A DNA stretch of 64,000 nucleotides, taken from the NCBI RefSeq assembly GCF_003315135.1, contig NZ_QNRK01000027.1, positions 1-64,000 on the forward strand, read 5' to 3'. This DNA comes from Roseiarcus fermentans (GTDB lineage: Bacteria > Pseudomonadota > Alphaproteobacteria > Rhizobiales > Beijerinckiaceae). The notes under the pieces are model-generated. The model did no database searches. It was not told where the DNA came from and saw only the letters and a list, made by a program, of their open reading frames with translations. The position numbers were made by a program, and so were the translations under genes. Each line of letters starts with the position of its first letter. Position 1 is the first letter of the stretch. This document shows positions 30,031-38,860 of the stretch, piece by piece.

Positions 30031-30743
30031 ACCGTTCTCAGGTGAGCGCCGGGATCCTTGGCGCCGACCAACGCATAGGCCCGGGCGTGGACCTCGTCGA
30101 GGCCCTGCTGCACGGCGAGGCGCGCCGCCTCCATCGCGGCGTCGTCGGCGTCGGGCGGCACGACGATCGCCTCGCCGGCCACCACGACCGCCCGGCTGAA
30201 CGGCAGGCCGAGCGAGGCGCGGTCCCAGGTGTCGAACTGGAGCCGCCGGCTCGTCACCGACGCAGTCGGAACGATCGGCCGGCCGGACAGTTTCGCCAGC
30301 GCCACGATCCCGAGGCCGCAGACGCGGGCGCGCTTGGGTACGTCGGCGGTCAGCGCCACCGAGGCGCCGGACTGAAGCTGGCGCAGCAGCTCGCGCATCG
30401 CCGGGACGCCGCCCTTGTAGTAGGCGCGGTCGGCCGGGCCGCCCGAGCCGCGCACCGGCGTCACGCCCAGATGCTCGAGCGCGACCGCCTGGGCGCCCGC
30501 GTCCTCGTGACGTGAAATGAGAGCCGCCATCCGGTCGATCGCCGGCGGCCAGGCGAACGTCATCATCAGATGCTGGCCGTGCCACATCGCGCAAATGACC
30601 GGCGTCCGCCCCGCGACCGCATCGTCGAGGCGCTCGGGAACGGTGGTGAAACGGCTGGTGACCTGAACGAGACGCAAATATTTCGCCAGCAGGAAGCCGA
30701 CGGCTTCCTGCCAGAACGGCGACCGGCCAATTCGTCTTGCCAT
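30027..30743 (-). CDS. DUF374 lysophospholipid acyltransferase-like protein
   Basis: This 238-residue protein is a DUF374/LPLAT member. It has CAMWHGQHLMMTFAW, with the H-x-Q/H-x4 type acyltransferase motif, LISRHEDAGAQAVALEHLGV, PVRGSGGP and a VALTADVPKRARVCGLGIVALAKLSGRPIVP region. These sit in the waaA operon in Hyphomicrobiales and probably add or remodel an acyl group on lipid A or a phospholipid; the exact substrate is not known. Its stop overlaps the waaA start (ATGA). The ATG at 30743 gives the normal family length. Confidence 0.88.
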   Translation of the reverse strand: MARRIGRSPFWQEAVGFLLAKYLRLVQVTSRFTTVPERLDDAVAGRTPVICAMWHGQHLMMTFAWPPAIDRMAALISRHEDAGAQAVALEHLGVTPVRGSGGPADRAYYKGGVPAMRELLRQLQSGASVALTADVPKRARVCGLGIVALAKLSGRPIVPTASVTSRRLQFDTWDRASLGLPFSRAVVVAGEAIVVPPDADDAAMEAARLAVQQGLDEVHARAYALVGAKDPGAHLRTV

Positions 30744-30750
30744 GGAGCGC

Positions 30751-31023
30751 TCAGGCGGTCCTTGTCGGCGGCGCGAGGTCCGGCTCGATCAGGCGGTGCA
30801 GGTGGACCACGTAGTAGCGGGTCTGGGCGCTGTCGACGGTCTGCTGCGCCTTGGCCCGCCAAGCCCTCTCGGCGCTGGCGTAGTCGGGAAACAGACCGAC
30901 GATGTCGAGCTTGGACACGTCGCGGAACTCATGGGTTTCGAGGGACTTCAGCTCGCCGCCGAAAACAAGGTGCAGGAGTTGCGGCTTCTCCGCAGTCGGA
31001 GGCGCCGATGTCGGTTTTGTCAT
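30751..31023 (-). CDS. DUF4170 family protein
   Basis: This 90-residue protein matches DUF4170, a small cytosolic family of alphaproteobacteria: LLHLVFGGELKSLETHEFRD, IVGLFPDYASAERAWRAKAQ and YYVVHLHRLIEP. No catalytic motif is visible. It always travels with the cysQ-like and waaA genes, as here, and so probably supports envelope biogenesis, but no function is established. Seven bases separate it from the DUF374 gene. Confidence 0.88.
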   Translation of the reverse strand: MTKPTSAPPTAEKPQLLHLVFGGELKSLETHEFRDVSKLDIVGLFPDYASAERAWRAKAQQTVDSAQTRYYVVHLHRLIEPDLAPPTRTA

Positions 31024-31125
31024 GGGTCCGTTGCCCTCGGGCTGAAGCGCGGGAAATTGCGTCGCGCGGCTTTGCCTCCGCGCGCGGCAAAAGGCAAGCC
31101 GCGCGATCGGCGCGGCGCCTGCGCC

Positions 31126-32010
31126 TTACGCCGCGGCCGCGAGGCCGAACGCCTCAAGCAAGAGCGGCGCCAGATCGTCCGCCACTCCGAGCAAGGCGTC
31201 GCGCCGGATGCGCTCGCGGTTGTATTGCAGCCGCTCGCCGGAGGCCTCGACCAGCCGCCCGCCCGCCTCCTCGAGCACGAGATCGGCGGCGGCGATGTCC
31301 CAATCGTGCGAATTCTCCCGCGACACGGCGAAGTCGAGCGCGCCGCTCGCCGCCATGCACATCCGGTAGGCGAGCGACGGCACGAACGGCGCGATGTCGA
31401 GCCGCGCGCCGAGCGTGGCGGCCATCGCAGCGAGGAACGGCTTCGGGCCTGCGACCCGGTAGCCCGCACGCTCGCCGCGCGCGGCGAGCGCGAGGGCTTC
31501 GCCGTTCAGCCGGGCGCCCATCCCGCGCGCGGCCGAATAGGTTTCCGCGAGCGCCGGGGCGTGCACGACGCCCGCGATCGGCCGGCCGTCCACGATCAGC
31601 GCGAGCGAAACCGTCCAGCGCGGATCGCCGTCGACGAACGCGCGCGTGCCGTCGATCGGGTCGACGACGATCAGCCGACGGCGGCCGAGGCGGGCTGTGG
31701 TGTCGGCCGTCTCCTCGGACAGCCAGCCGGCGTCGGGAAAGGCGGCGCCGAGACGGCGCTTGAGAAAGGCGTCGGCGGCCAGATCGGCCTCGGTCACCGG
31801 CGAGCCGCCCTCCTTCGCCTGGACCGCCGCCGACGTCTTGCGGCCGGGACGAAACCACGCGAGCGCCCCCTCGCCCGCTTCGCGCGCGGCTGCGATGAGG
31901 AGATCGCGCGCGGCCAGCGCGTCCCGATCGGGGTCGAGGCTCAAGGGGCGGGTCCATTCAGGTGCGGGATGCTCGCGGCAGCCTTTATCGGTCCGCGTCA
32001 CGGCGCGCAA
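31126..32010 (-). CDS. cysQ: 3'(2'),5'-bisphosphate nucleotidase CysQ-like (inositol monophosphatase family)
   Basis: This protein of about 270–294 residues is a member of the inositol monophosphatase superfamily. The metal-binding motifs are SPVTEADLAAD, the E-E pair in WLSEETADT, VVDPIDGTRAFVDGD (the D-P-I-D-G-T core), and the C-terminal HDWDIAAADLVLEEAGGRL. It probably degrades 3'-phosphoadenosine 5'-phosphate, although inositol phosphate or histidinol phosphate substrates cannot be ruled out. The start is uncertain: no ATG precedes the domain, and TTG at 32010, GTG at 32001 and TTG at 31944 are possible without a clear Shine–Dalgarno. It heads the lipid A operon. Confidence 0.88.
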   Translation of the reverse strand: MRAVTRTDKGCREHPAPEWTRPLSLDPDRDALAARDLLIAAAREAGEGALAWFRPGRKTSAAVQAKEGGSPVTEADLAADAFLKRRLGAAFPDAGWLSEETADTTARLGRRRLIVVDPIDGTRAFVDGDPRWTVSLALIVDGRPIAGVVHAPALAETYSAARGMGARLNGEALALAARGERAGYRVAGPKPFLAAMAATLGARLDIAPFVPSLAYRMCMAASGALDFAVSRENSHDWDIAAADLVLEEAGGRLVEASGERLQYNRERIRRDALLGVADDLAPLLLEAFGLAAAA

Positions 32011-32062
32011 TCGGACTGAAGCCGCGATCGCCGATCGGCCGGCGATCTCCTCCCCGGCCCGG

Positions 32063-32560
32063 CTATCCCCGCGCCTTCCAGTAGTCCGCCTGCAGCGCCG
32101 CCGCCTCGTCCTCGAGCAGGGGTCCGACGACCTCGGTCGCGCGCTGCCCGGCCGCGAACACGACCGCGCACGGCAGGTCGAGGGTCGGATTCTCCTCGTG
32201 CGCGCCGGTGGCGGCTTTCAGCGCGGTCTCGGTCTGGCCGTAGACGACGCGGCCGATGCCGGCCCAGTAGATCGCGCCGGCGCACATCGCGCACGGCTCG
32301 GCCGAGGTGTAGAGCGTGCAGCGCCTGAGGAACGCGAGATCGTAGGCGCGCGTCGCGCGCGAGGCGAGCAGGCGCTCGGCATGGGCGGTGCGGTCGCGCC
32401 CCTCGCTGGTGAATCCGTTGCCCTGCTCCATCAGCAGATTGCCGTCGCCATCGGCCAGAACCGAGCCGAACGGGTGATCGCCCGATTCGCGGGCGCGGCG
32501 CGCGACGTCGAACGCCTTGCGCAGCAGCGCCTCGTCGGTGTCTCGGACGTTCGCCGCCAT
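32063..32560 (-). CDS. Nucleoside/purine deaminase (cytidine deaminase-like fold)
   Basis: This 165-residue zinc enzyme has the deaminase pair of motifs: THAE-type H-A-E in RTAHAERLLASR (catalytic Glu) and PCAMC in TSAEPCAMCAGAIYW (zinc Cys pair). The length and the LRKAFDVARRARESGDHPFGSVL start fit guanine/cytosine deaminases more than tRNA adenosine deaminase. The ATG at 32560 is preceded by GGAGG. It lies 1.2 kb from a BMP-type nucleoside/nucleobase importer, so a role in purine salvage or breakdown is likely. Confidence 0.88.
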   Translation of the reverse strand: MAANVRDTDEALLRKAFDVARRARESGDHPFGSVLADGDGNLLMEQGNGFTSEGRDRTAHAERLLASRATRAYDLAFLRRCTLYTSAEPCAMCAGAIYWAGIGRVVYGQTETALKAATGAHEENPTLDLPCAVVFAAGQRATEVVGPLLEDEAAALQADYWKARG

Positions 32561-32674
32561 GCCGGCCTCCATCGGTCGTTCGGGATCGGATCCGCCGGGA
32601 CCGAAAGGCGCATCCCTCCGGTCGGCGCGAAGGAGAAGGAAGCGACGCCGCCTCGATGTCAACGCGTTTCGCGA

Positions 32675-33469
32675 CTACCGGCTGACCCCGACCGCGCCCT
32701 GCCCCTGCCCGACATATCCGAGCACCTGCTGAAGCGGAACCGGCGAGACGCGGAAGGCGCCCGAATACGGCGCGCTCAGGTCGACGATCAGGGCGGCGAC
32801 GCTCCCCACCGCGAAGGCGCCGACGCCGAGGGCGACCAGCGAACTCCCTGCCAACCGCGACTTGAGTCCGAAACCCAGGAACAACGTGGCCGCCCAGGCC
32901 ATGACGGCGAAGACCAGGGGATAGGGCACCGGGTTCGACAGCGCAAACGCCATCGACAGCCTCGCCTGCGCGATCGACTCGACCGTCTGCTGCGCGGCCG
33001 CCAGCGCCGCGCGCTCGCCGTCCGTCGCGGGCGTCAGCGAATCGAGATAGGCCTGCCGCCGCTTCAGGTTGGCGAGCGCCGCGGAAAAGCTGTTCGCCGC
33101 GAATTGCCGGTCGCTCAGCCCGGCGCCCCAGATCTCGTCGATCGTCCTGGCGAGGTCCTGCCGGAGCAGCGCCCGTCCGGCGTCGGCGCCGCGCCCGTAA
33201 TCGATCAAAGCCAGATCGAGCTGAAGAACCTTGGCGGCGAGGGTCTCGATCGCGACGTTCTGGCCGGAATAGACGCCATAGGCCGTCCAGACCAGCAGGC
33301 CGAGCACCAAGGCGGACAGAAGGGACAGGAGCCCGGCGACCGCCCCGATCATGTCGGCCGCGGGTCCCGTCGTCAGCCGCTCGGGCAGGACGCGCTGCAA
33401 CACGAGGCCAACCAGCCCGCTGACGAAGATCGCCGCGGCGACCGCGAGTCCGAGTTTCCACCCATCCAT
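32675..33469 (-). CDS. DUF4239-like (bestrophin-like) membrane protein, copy 2
   Basis: This 264-residue membrane protein is a paralogue of the gene at 23784–24554. Shared features are the two N-terminal hydrophobic segments with VLGLLVWTAYGVYSGQN, the helical middle, and the closing block ALIVDLSAPYSGAFRVSPVPL. The middle (LALIDYGRGADAGRALLRQ) differs clearly from copy 1. Four transmembrane segments are predicted by eye. The start is taken at the ATG next to GGGTG (33469). It has no obvious partner and its function is unknown. Confidence 0.75.
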   Translation of the reverse strand: MDGWKLGLAVAAAIFVSGLVGLVLQRVLPERLTTGPAADMIGAVAGLLSLLSALVLGLLVWTAYGVYSGQNVAIETLAAKVLQLDLALIDYGRGADAGRALLRQDLARTIDEIWGAGLSDRQFAANSFSAALANLKRRQAYLDSLTPATDGERAALAAAQQTVESIAQARLSMAFALSNPVPYPLVFAVMAWAATLFLGFGLKSRLAGSSLVALGVGAFAVGSVAALIVDLSAPYSGAFRVSPVPLQQVLGYVGQGQGAVGVSR

Positions 33470-33786
33470 CACCCGTACGCCCCCTGACAGCCCTCGACCC
33501 GGCCCGCGCCGCCGCCTCGTAACGCGCATTCCGGCGCGGCGCACCAAATACGAAGACCCTTCCGCCCGCAATCGCCAGGCGCGCTCGGGGGCGCCGACAA
33601 ATTCATCTCAATCGCCGTATTGTTGTGCAGTCATCCGTCAAATTGCCGGCCACGAAGTCTACCGCCAATTCATTTGACACCGTCCGCCGCCAAGATAGGG
33701 TCCGAAACGACACGAAGCGCAGGGGAAGCATCGGCGCCGATCTTGCGACGGGCGGCGTACGAAGGCCGGAAACGAGGGATGGCGAG
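33470..33786. other. Gene-free region upstream of the BMP-type transporter
   Basis: This divergent region must hold the promoter of the nucleoside/nucleobase importer. A perfect TTGACA occurs at 33674–33679, but no matching -10 box lies at the right distance (AAGATA is only 12 bases away), so I do not call a promoter. Sequence from 33600 to 33700 is less GC-rich than its surroundings. No riboswitch fold was recognised. Confidence 0.4.
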
Positions 33787-35349
33787 GTGAAGGTTGGGGC
33801 TCCCCCGCGGCTGGAGTTGGTTGGCGTCAGCAAGTCGTTCCCTGGCGTGCGCGCCAACGACAGCGTCAATCTGAGGGTCAAACCCGGCGAGATCCACGCG
33901 CTGCTCGGCGAGAACGGCGCCGGGAAGTCGACCCTCGTCAAGATGATCTACGGCATTCTGGCGCCGGACGAGGGCCAGATCGTGTTCGACGGCGCGCCGA
34001 CGCGCATCTCCAATCCGCGCGCCGCCCGGCGCCTCGGCATCGGCATGGTGTTCCAGCATTTTTCGCTGTTCGAGGCGATGACCGTGCTCGAGAACATCGC
34101 GCTCGGCCTCGATGCGCGCCTTTCGCAGCGCGATCTGCTCGCCGAGTTCCACCGGGTGCTCGACGCCTACCGGCTGAAGCTCGATCCGCGCCGGATCGTG
34201 TCGACGCTCAGCGTCGGCGAACGCCAGCGCATCGAGATCGTGCGGGCGCTGCTGCTCAACCCGCGCCTCCTGATCATGGACGAGCCGACGTCGGTGCTGA
34301 CGCCGCAGGAGGTCGAGCAATTGTTCGAGACGCTGCGCCGGCTCGCGGCCAGCGGCTGCTCCATTCTTTACATTTCCCACAAGCTGCACGAGATCGTCGC
34401 GCTCTGCGACACCGCCACGATCCTGCGCGGCGGCAAGGTGGTCGGGACCGCCGACCCCAAGCGCGAGAACCCGCGCTCGATGGCCGAGATGATGATCGGC
34501 GCCAGCCTGAAGGAGATCGCCAAGCCGGCCGAGCGGTCATTCGGGCCGCCGAAGCTCGAGACGCTGGACCTCAGCCTGCCGAAGCCGACCGAGTTCGGGG
34601 TGGCGCTGAAGGGGGTGACGCTGTGCGTCCGCGCGGGCGAGATCTTCGGGGTCGCGGGGGTGGCCGGCAACGGGCAGAACGAACTCCTGTCGGCGCTGAG
34701 CGGCGAGACGCCGTCGGCCGCCGAGTCGGTGATCCTGCTGGGCGAGGGGGTCGGCCGGCTCAGCGTCACCGAGCGCCGGGAACTGGGCCTGTGCGCGGTT
34801 CCCGAGGAGCGCAACGGCCACGCCGCCGTCGGCGAGTTCTCCCTCACCGACAACGCTTCGCTGACCGGGCGAAACCGCATGGACTTCGTCAGCTTCGGCC
34901 TGATCAATTCGGGTAAGGCCACCAGCTACGCGGCCGAGGTGATCGGCGCCTTCACCGTCAAGGCCACGGGCCCGGGCGCGCTGGCGGGTTCGCTCTCCGG
35001 CGGCAACCTGCAGAAATTCATCATGGGCCGGGAGATCCTGCAGCAGCCCGCGGCGCTGGTCGTCTGCCAGCCGACCTGGGGGGTCGACGCGGGCGCGGCG
35101 GCGGCCATCCATCAGGCGATCGTCGATCTCGCGGCGCGCGGCTCGGCGGTGCTGGTCATCTCCCAGGACCTCGACGAACTTCTGACGCTGAGCGACACGA
35201 TCGCGGTCATCAACCTCGGCGCGCTGTCGAAACCGATGACCGTCGGCGAGGTGTCGATCGAGGAGATCGGCCTGCTCATGGGCGGCGTGCACGGCGATCC
35301 GGCGGGAACGGCGCAGATGACGGAGCAGTTGCATGCGCATCCGGCTTGA
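33787..35349 (+). CDS. BMP-family (nucleoside/nucleobase) ABC transporter ATP-binding protein, double ABC domain
   Basis: This 520-residue protein has two fused ATPase domains. Domain 1: GENGAGKSTLVKMIYG, then VGERQRIEIVRALL and LLIMDEPTSVLTPQE. Domain 2: GVAGVAGNGQNELLSALSG, then SLSGGNLQKFIMGREIL. The weakened Walker B in the second domain (LVVCQPTWGVD) is usual for this family (YufO-like). It powers the two permeases that follow. The GTG at 33787 is used because it starts three codons before the first conserved strand; the frame is open further upstream to 33625. It overlaps the next gene by 17 bases. Confidence 0.92.
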   Translation: MKVGAPPRLELVGVSKSFPGVRANDSVNLRVKPGEIHALLGENGAGKSTLVKMIYGILAPDEGQIVFDGAPTRISNPRAARRLGIGMVFQHFSLFEAMTVLENIALGLDARLSQRDLLAEFHRVLDAYRLKLDPRRIVSTLSVGERQRIEIVRALLLNPRLLIMDEPTSVLTPQEVEQLFETLRRLAASGCSILYISHKLHEIVALCDTATILRGGKVVGTADPKRENPRSMAEMMIGASLKEIAKPAERSFGPPKLETLDLSLPKPTEFGVALKGVTLCVRAGEIFGVAGVAGNGQNELLSALSGETPSAAESVILLGEGVGRLSVTERRELGLCAVPEERNGHAAVGEFSLTDNASLTGRNRMDFVSFGLINSGKATSYAAEVIGAFTVKATGPGALAGSLSGGNLQKFIMGREILQQPAALVVCQPTWGVDAGAAAAIHQAIVDLAARGSAVLVISQDLDELLTLSDTIAVINLGALSKPMTVGEVSIEEIGLLMGGVHGDPAGTAQMTEQLHAHPA

Positions 35350-36430
35350 GAAGCGGCTGACGCCGAGCCGCTTCATGCTGGTGGCGACGCCCGTGGCCTC
35401 GGTGCTGCTGACGATGGCGCTCGGCGCCGTGATCTTCGAACTGCTCGGCTTCGACGGGCCCGACGCCATCTATCAGACCTTCATCACCCCGATCGTCGCG
35501 CCCTACAAGTGGGTCGACGTGCTGACCAAGGCCGCGCCGCTGATCATCATCGCGCTCGGGCTGTCGCTCGGCAACCAGGCCAAGATCTGGAACATCGGCG
35601 CCGAAGGCCAGTACGTCATCGGCGCCCTCGCCGGCGCCGGCGTCGCCTTCGCCATGCCGCAGGCCGCGCCGGGCTTCGTCGCCGTCCCGGCGATGATCGT
35701 GGCGGGGATTATCGGCGGCATGGCCTGGGCGGCGATCCCGGCGCTGCTCAAGACGCGCTTCCGCGTCTCGGAGGTCCTGTCGACCCTGATGCTGGTCTAC
35801 GTCGCGATGCAGGTGCTGAACTACCTGATCGGCGGGCCGTGGAAGGACCCGAACGGCCACAACTTCCCCCAGACGCCGCCGTTCAGCGCCACGCAGTCGC
35901 TGCCCAACGTCATTCCCGGCACGGTCGTGCCGCCGGGCTTCGTCGTCGCGATCGCGCTCACGCTGGTGTTCTGGGTGCTCGCGAGCCGGTCGGTGTACGG
36001 GTTTTCGGTGCGCACCGTCGGCGCCGCCCCGAGCGCCGCGCGCTACGGCGGCTTCGACGCCGCCCGCACCGTGTGGTCGACGCTGATGATCAGCGGCGGG
36101 ATGGCCGGGCTCGCCGGAATCCTCGAGGCGATGAGCCAACTCGGCCAGATCAACCTCGGCTTTCCATCGGGCTACGGCTTTACCGCGATCATCGTGTCGT
36201 TCCTCGGCCGCTTGCACCCGGTCGGGGTGTTCCTGGCTGGGCTGATCCTGGCGGTGACCTACGTCGGCGGCCAGGTGGCGCAGACCGCGGTGCACGTGCC
36301 CGAGGCGACCGCCGGCATTTTCCAGGCGACCATGCTGTTCCTCATTCTGGCGAGCGACATTCTGGTCCGCTACCGCCTGCGCCTCGTCCGCGCCGCGCCG
36401 CGAGCGGCAACCGCCGGAGCCCCCGCGTGA
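35333..36430 (+). CDS. BMP-family ABC transporter permease, first
   Basis: This 365-residue membrane protein has the BPD_transp_2 fold in the YufP-like branch. The block LIIIALGLSLGNQAKIWNIGAEGQ and the sequence TRFRVSEVLSTLMLVYVAMQ are typical, as is GYGFTAIIVSFLGRLHPVGV near the end. About nine hydrophobic segments are visible. The gene overlaps the ATPase and, by four bases, the next permease. Together they import nucleosides or purine bases. Confidence 0.92.
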   Translation: MRIRLEKRLTPSRFMLVATPVASVLLTMALGAVIFELLGFDGPDAIYQTFITPIVAPYKWVDVLTKAAPLIIIALGLSLGNQAKIWNIGAEGQYVIGALAGAGVAFAMPQAAPGFVAVPAMIVAGIIGGMAWAAIPALLKTRFRVSEVLSTLMLVYVAMQVLNYLIGGPWKDPNGHNFPQTPPFSATQSLPNVIPGTVVPPGFVVAIALTLVFWVLASRSVYGFSVRTVGAAPSAARYGGFDAARTVWSTLMISGGMAGLAGILEAMSQLGQINLGFPSGYGFTAIIVSFLGRLHPVGVFLAGLILAVTYVGGQVAQTAVHVPEATAGIFQATMLFLILASDILVRYRLRLVRAAPRAATAGAPA

Positions 36431-37368
36431 ACATCGGTTTCATCATCGACGCGCTGGTCACCATCATCGGCGTCACCACCCCGATCCTGCTCGCCGCCAC
36501 CGGCGAACTCGTGGTCGAGAAGAGCGGCGTGCTCAACCTCGGCGTCGAGGGGATGATGCTGATCGGCGCGGTGACCGGGTTCGCGGTCACCCTGAATTTC
36601 GGCGATTCCTTGGGGGACTGGGCGCCTTGGGTGGGAATCGGCGCCGCGGCGCTCGCCGGCGCCGCCTCGTCCATGCTGTTCGCCTTTCTGGTTCTCTCGC
36701 TCGGCTCGAATCAGGTCGCCACCGGGCTCGCGCTGGCGATCTTCGGCATCGGCCTGTCGTCGCTCATCGGCGCGAGCTACGTCGGCACAGTGATCGCGCC
36801 GTTCAACCAGGTGTTCCCCGACTGGCTGGCGGAAGACCCGATCGGGCGGGTGGCGTTCGGCCACAGCCCGCTCGTCTATTTCGCGCTGATCATGGTCGTC
36901 GCGGTCGGGTATTTTCTCAACCGCACCCGCGCCGGGCTCATCCTGCGTGCGGTCGGCGAGAACGATATCTCGGCCCATTCGATCGGCTATCCGGTGGTTG
37001 CGATCCGCTATGCGGCGGTGGCCTTCGGCGGGGCGATGGCGGGCGTCGGCGGCTCGTATTTCTCGATGGTGATCACGCCGATGTGGGCGGAGCAGATGAC
37101 GGCGGGGCGCGGCTGGATCGCGCTCGCTTTGGTCGTGTTCTCGAGCTGGCGCGCCGGGCGGCTGCTGGTCGGCGCCTATTTCTTCGGAATCCTGATGACC
37201 CTCGAGCTCTACGCCAAGGCTTCGGGCTTCTCGTTCCTGCCGTCGCAATTCTGGGCCGCCATGCCCTACATCATGGCGATCGTCGTTCTCGCCGTCATGT
37301 CGGCGCGCGACGTGGCCGGAAGCGAGGCCCCGGCCTGCCTCGGGCGGCCGTTCATGCCCAACAGTTGA
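36427..37368 (+). CDS. BMP-family ABC transporter permease, second
   Basis: This 313-residue permease (YufQ-like) has TPILLAATGELVVEKSGVLNLGVEGMMLIGA, then SLGSNQVATGLALAIFGIGLSSL, then FVRAVGEN-type RAVGENDISAHSIGYPV. These fit the second membrane subunit of nucleoside ABC importers. The GTG start overlaps the preceding stop (GTGA). The last residues (ACLGRPFMPNS) are variable. It is followed 29 bases later by the binding-protein gene. Confidence 0.92.
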   Translation: MNIGFIIDALVTIIGVTTPILLAATGELVVEKSGVLNLGVEGMMLIGAVTGFAVTLNFGDSLGDWAPWVGIGAAALAGAASSMLFAFLVLSLGSNQVATGLALAIFGIGLSSLIGASYVGTVIAPFNQVFPDWLAEDPIGRVAFGHSPLVYFALIMVVAVGYFLNRTRAGLILRAVGENDISAHSIGYPVVAIRYAAVAFGGAMAGVGGSYFSMVITPMWAEQMTAGRGWIALALVVFSSWRAGRLLVGAYFFGILMTLELYAKASGFSFLPSQFWAAMPYIMAIVVLAVMSARDVAGSEAPACLGRPFMPNS

Positions 37369-37397
37369 ATGCCATGTCCCGAATCAAGGAGAACGAC

Positions 37398-38477
37398 ATG
37401 AGTCTGGTGACACGACGCAATTTCGTGAAATCGGCCGCGGCGGCCGGCCTCGCGATGCCGGCGCTCGGCGGGAGGGCCCTCGCCGCCGAGCCGCTGAAGA
37501 TCGCCTTCATCTATCTCGGCCCGATCGGCGACTTCGGCTGGACCTGGGCGCACAACAAGGGCCGCCTCGCTGTCGAAGAGGCGCTCAAGGGCAAGGTCAA
37601 GACCACCTACGTCGAGAACGTGAAGGAGGACGCGAGCGCGATTCCGATCCTGAAGGACCTCGCGCAGCAGGGCAATAAGCTGATCTTCACCACCTCCTAC
37701 GGCTACATGGACCAGACGGTCGAGGTCGCCAAGCAGTTCCCTGACGTCAAGTTCGAGCACGCCACCGGCTACAAGACCCTGCCCAACCTCGGCGTCTACA
37801 ATTCGCGCTTCTATCAGGGCCGGGCGGTCGAGGGCACGATCGCCGGCCACATGTCGAAGTCGGGCGTGATCGGCTATCTCGGCTCCTACAAGGTGCCCGA
37901 GGTGGTGATGGGCGTGAATTCCTTCACCCTCGCCGCGCAGGCGGTGAACCCGAAGATCACCACCAAGCTGGTGATGATCGACTCCTGGTTCGACCCGGCG
38001 AAGGAGGCCGCCGCCGTCCAGACGCTGATCAACCTGGGCTGCGACGTGATCGCGCAGCACACCGACAGCCCGGCCGGCCTTCAGGTATGCGAGCAGCGCA
38101 AGGCGTGGTGCTTCGGCCAGGGCGCCGACATGCACAAGTTCGCCCCCAAGACCCAGCTCACCGCGATCGAGGACATCTGGGGGCCCTACTACATCTCGCG
38201 CGCCAAGGCGGTGCTCGACGGGACCTGGAAGTCGGAAGACACGTGGTGGGGCATGAAGGAAGGCACCGTCGTCATGTCGCCCTTCGCGCCGTTCATGCCC
38301 GCCGACGTCAAGGCCGCGGCCGAGAAGATCATCGCCAGCACCAAGGACGGCAGCTTCGACGTCTTCACCGGCGAGATCAGGGACCAGTCCGGCGCGGTCA
38401 AGGTCGCCAAGGGCGAACGCATGCCCGACAAGGACCTCGCCGTGATGGACTGGTACGTCCAGGGCGTCCAGAGCTGA
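37398..38477 (+). CDS. BMP-family periplasmic substrate-binding protein
   Basis: This 359-residue protein has a Tat-like signal (TRRNFVKSAAAAGLAMPALGG) and then the Bmp domain: LKIAFIYLGPIGDFGWTWAHNKG, TYVENVKED, KLIFTTSYGYMD, FPDVKFEHATGYK and GYLGSYKVPEVVMGVNSF. It would bind a nucleoside or nucleobase in the periplasm; the lack of a lipobox Cys means it is not a lipoprotein here. The ATG at 37398 follows AAGGAG. A clear terminator follows the stop codon, so this is the last gene of the operon. Confidence 0.93.
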   Translation: MSLVTRRNFVKSAAAAGLAMPALGGRALAAEPLKIAFIYLGPIGDFGWTWAHNKGRLAVEEALKGKVKTTYVENVKEDASAIPILKDLAQQGNKLIFTTSYGYMDQTVEVAKQFPDVKFEHATGYKTLPNLGVYNSRFYQGRAVEGTIAGHMSKSGVIGYLGSYKVPEVVMGVNSFTLAAQAVNPKITTKLVMIDSWFDPAKEAAAVQTLINLGCDVIAQHTDSPAGLQVCEQRKAWCFGQGADMHKFAPKTQLTAIEDIWGPYYISRAKAVLDGTWKSEDTWWGMKEGTVVMSPFAPFMPADVKAAAEKIIASTKDGSFDVFTGEIRDQSGAVKVAKGERMPDKDLAVMDWYVQGVQS

Positions 38478-38509
38478 CGAATCGCGCGCCGCGCGCACAG
38501 ACCTGAACC

Positions 38510-38538
38510 ACGGGAGAGGCGCGACCCTCTCCCGTTTT
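38510..38538 (+). terminator. Rho-independent terminator of the BMP transporter operon
   Basis: A perfect 10-bp stem, ACGGGAGAGG at 38510–38519 pairing with CCTCTCCCGT at 38526–38535, closes a six-base loop and is followed directly by a T run. It lies 33 bases after the stop of the binding-protein gene and fits an intrinsic terminator in the + direction. Confidence 0.9.
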
Positions 38539-38617
38539 CCGTCGCGGGCGCACCAGGCGAGAAGGGCGTTCAGGCCGAATCCCGAAGGGTTGGCGCGGAC
38601 AGCCGAAACGCAGGCAA

Positions 38618-38847
38618 GGCAACTCCCAACCCCGTCTTTGCGAGGAGCAACCCCCGGGTCGAAGAGCCCGGGGGGACGAAGCAACCCATGCCGCCGGTTT
38701 GCTCCGTCTTCTGCTCGCGACGAAGGGCGGCGGGACGATCAGAGGGCGCAACAGCGGCCCAGCGGCCCTGGATCGCTTCCCCCCGGGCTCTTCGACCCGG
38801 GGGTCGCTCGCGATGACGGCGTTCTTCACCCCGCCTTGGGAGTTGCC
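38618..38847. repeat. Dispersed repeat family A, copy 2 (full, with outer inverted arms)
   Basis: Outer arms GGCAACTCCCAA (38618–38629) and TTGGGAGTTGCC (38836–38847) are perfect inverses. Inside each lies a long palindromic block with GGGTCGAAGAGCCCGG (left) and CCGGGCTCTTCGACCC (right), then GGCGGCGGGA and CAGCGGCCCAGCGGCCC in the centre. No gene is present. The right half reappears at 1–116 and 42350–42495, so this is a mobile or amplified palindromic repeat and the best-preserved copy of the family. Confidence 0.85.
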
Positions 38848-38860
38848 AGGCAAGTCATAA

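Noticed and set aside
33674-33700. TTGACA as a sigma-70 promoter for the BMP transporter
   Set aside because: No -10-like hexamer lies at 16–18 bases; the closest (AAGATA) is 12 bases away.
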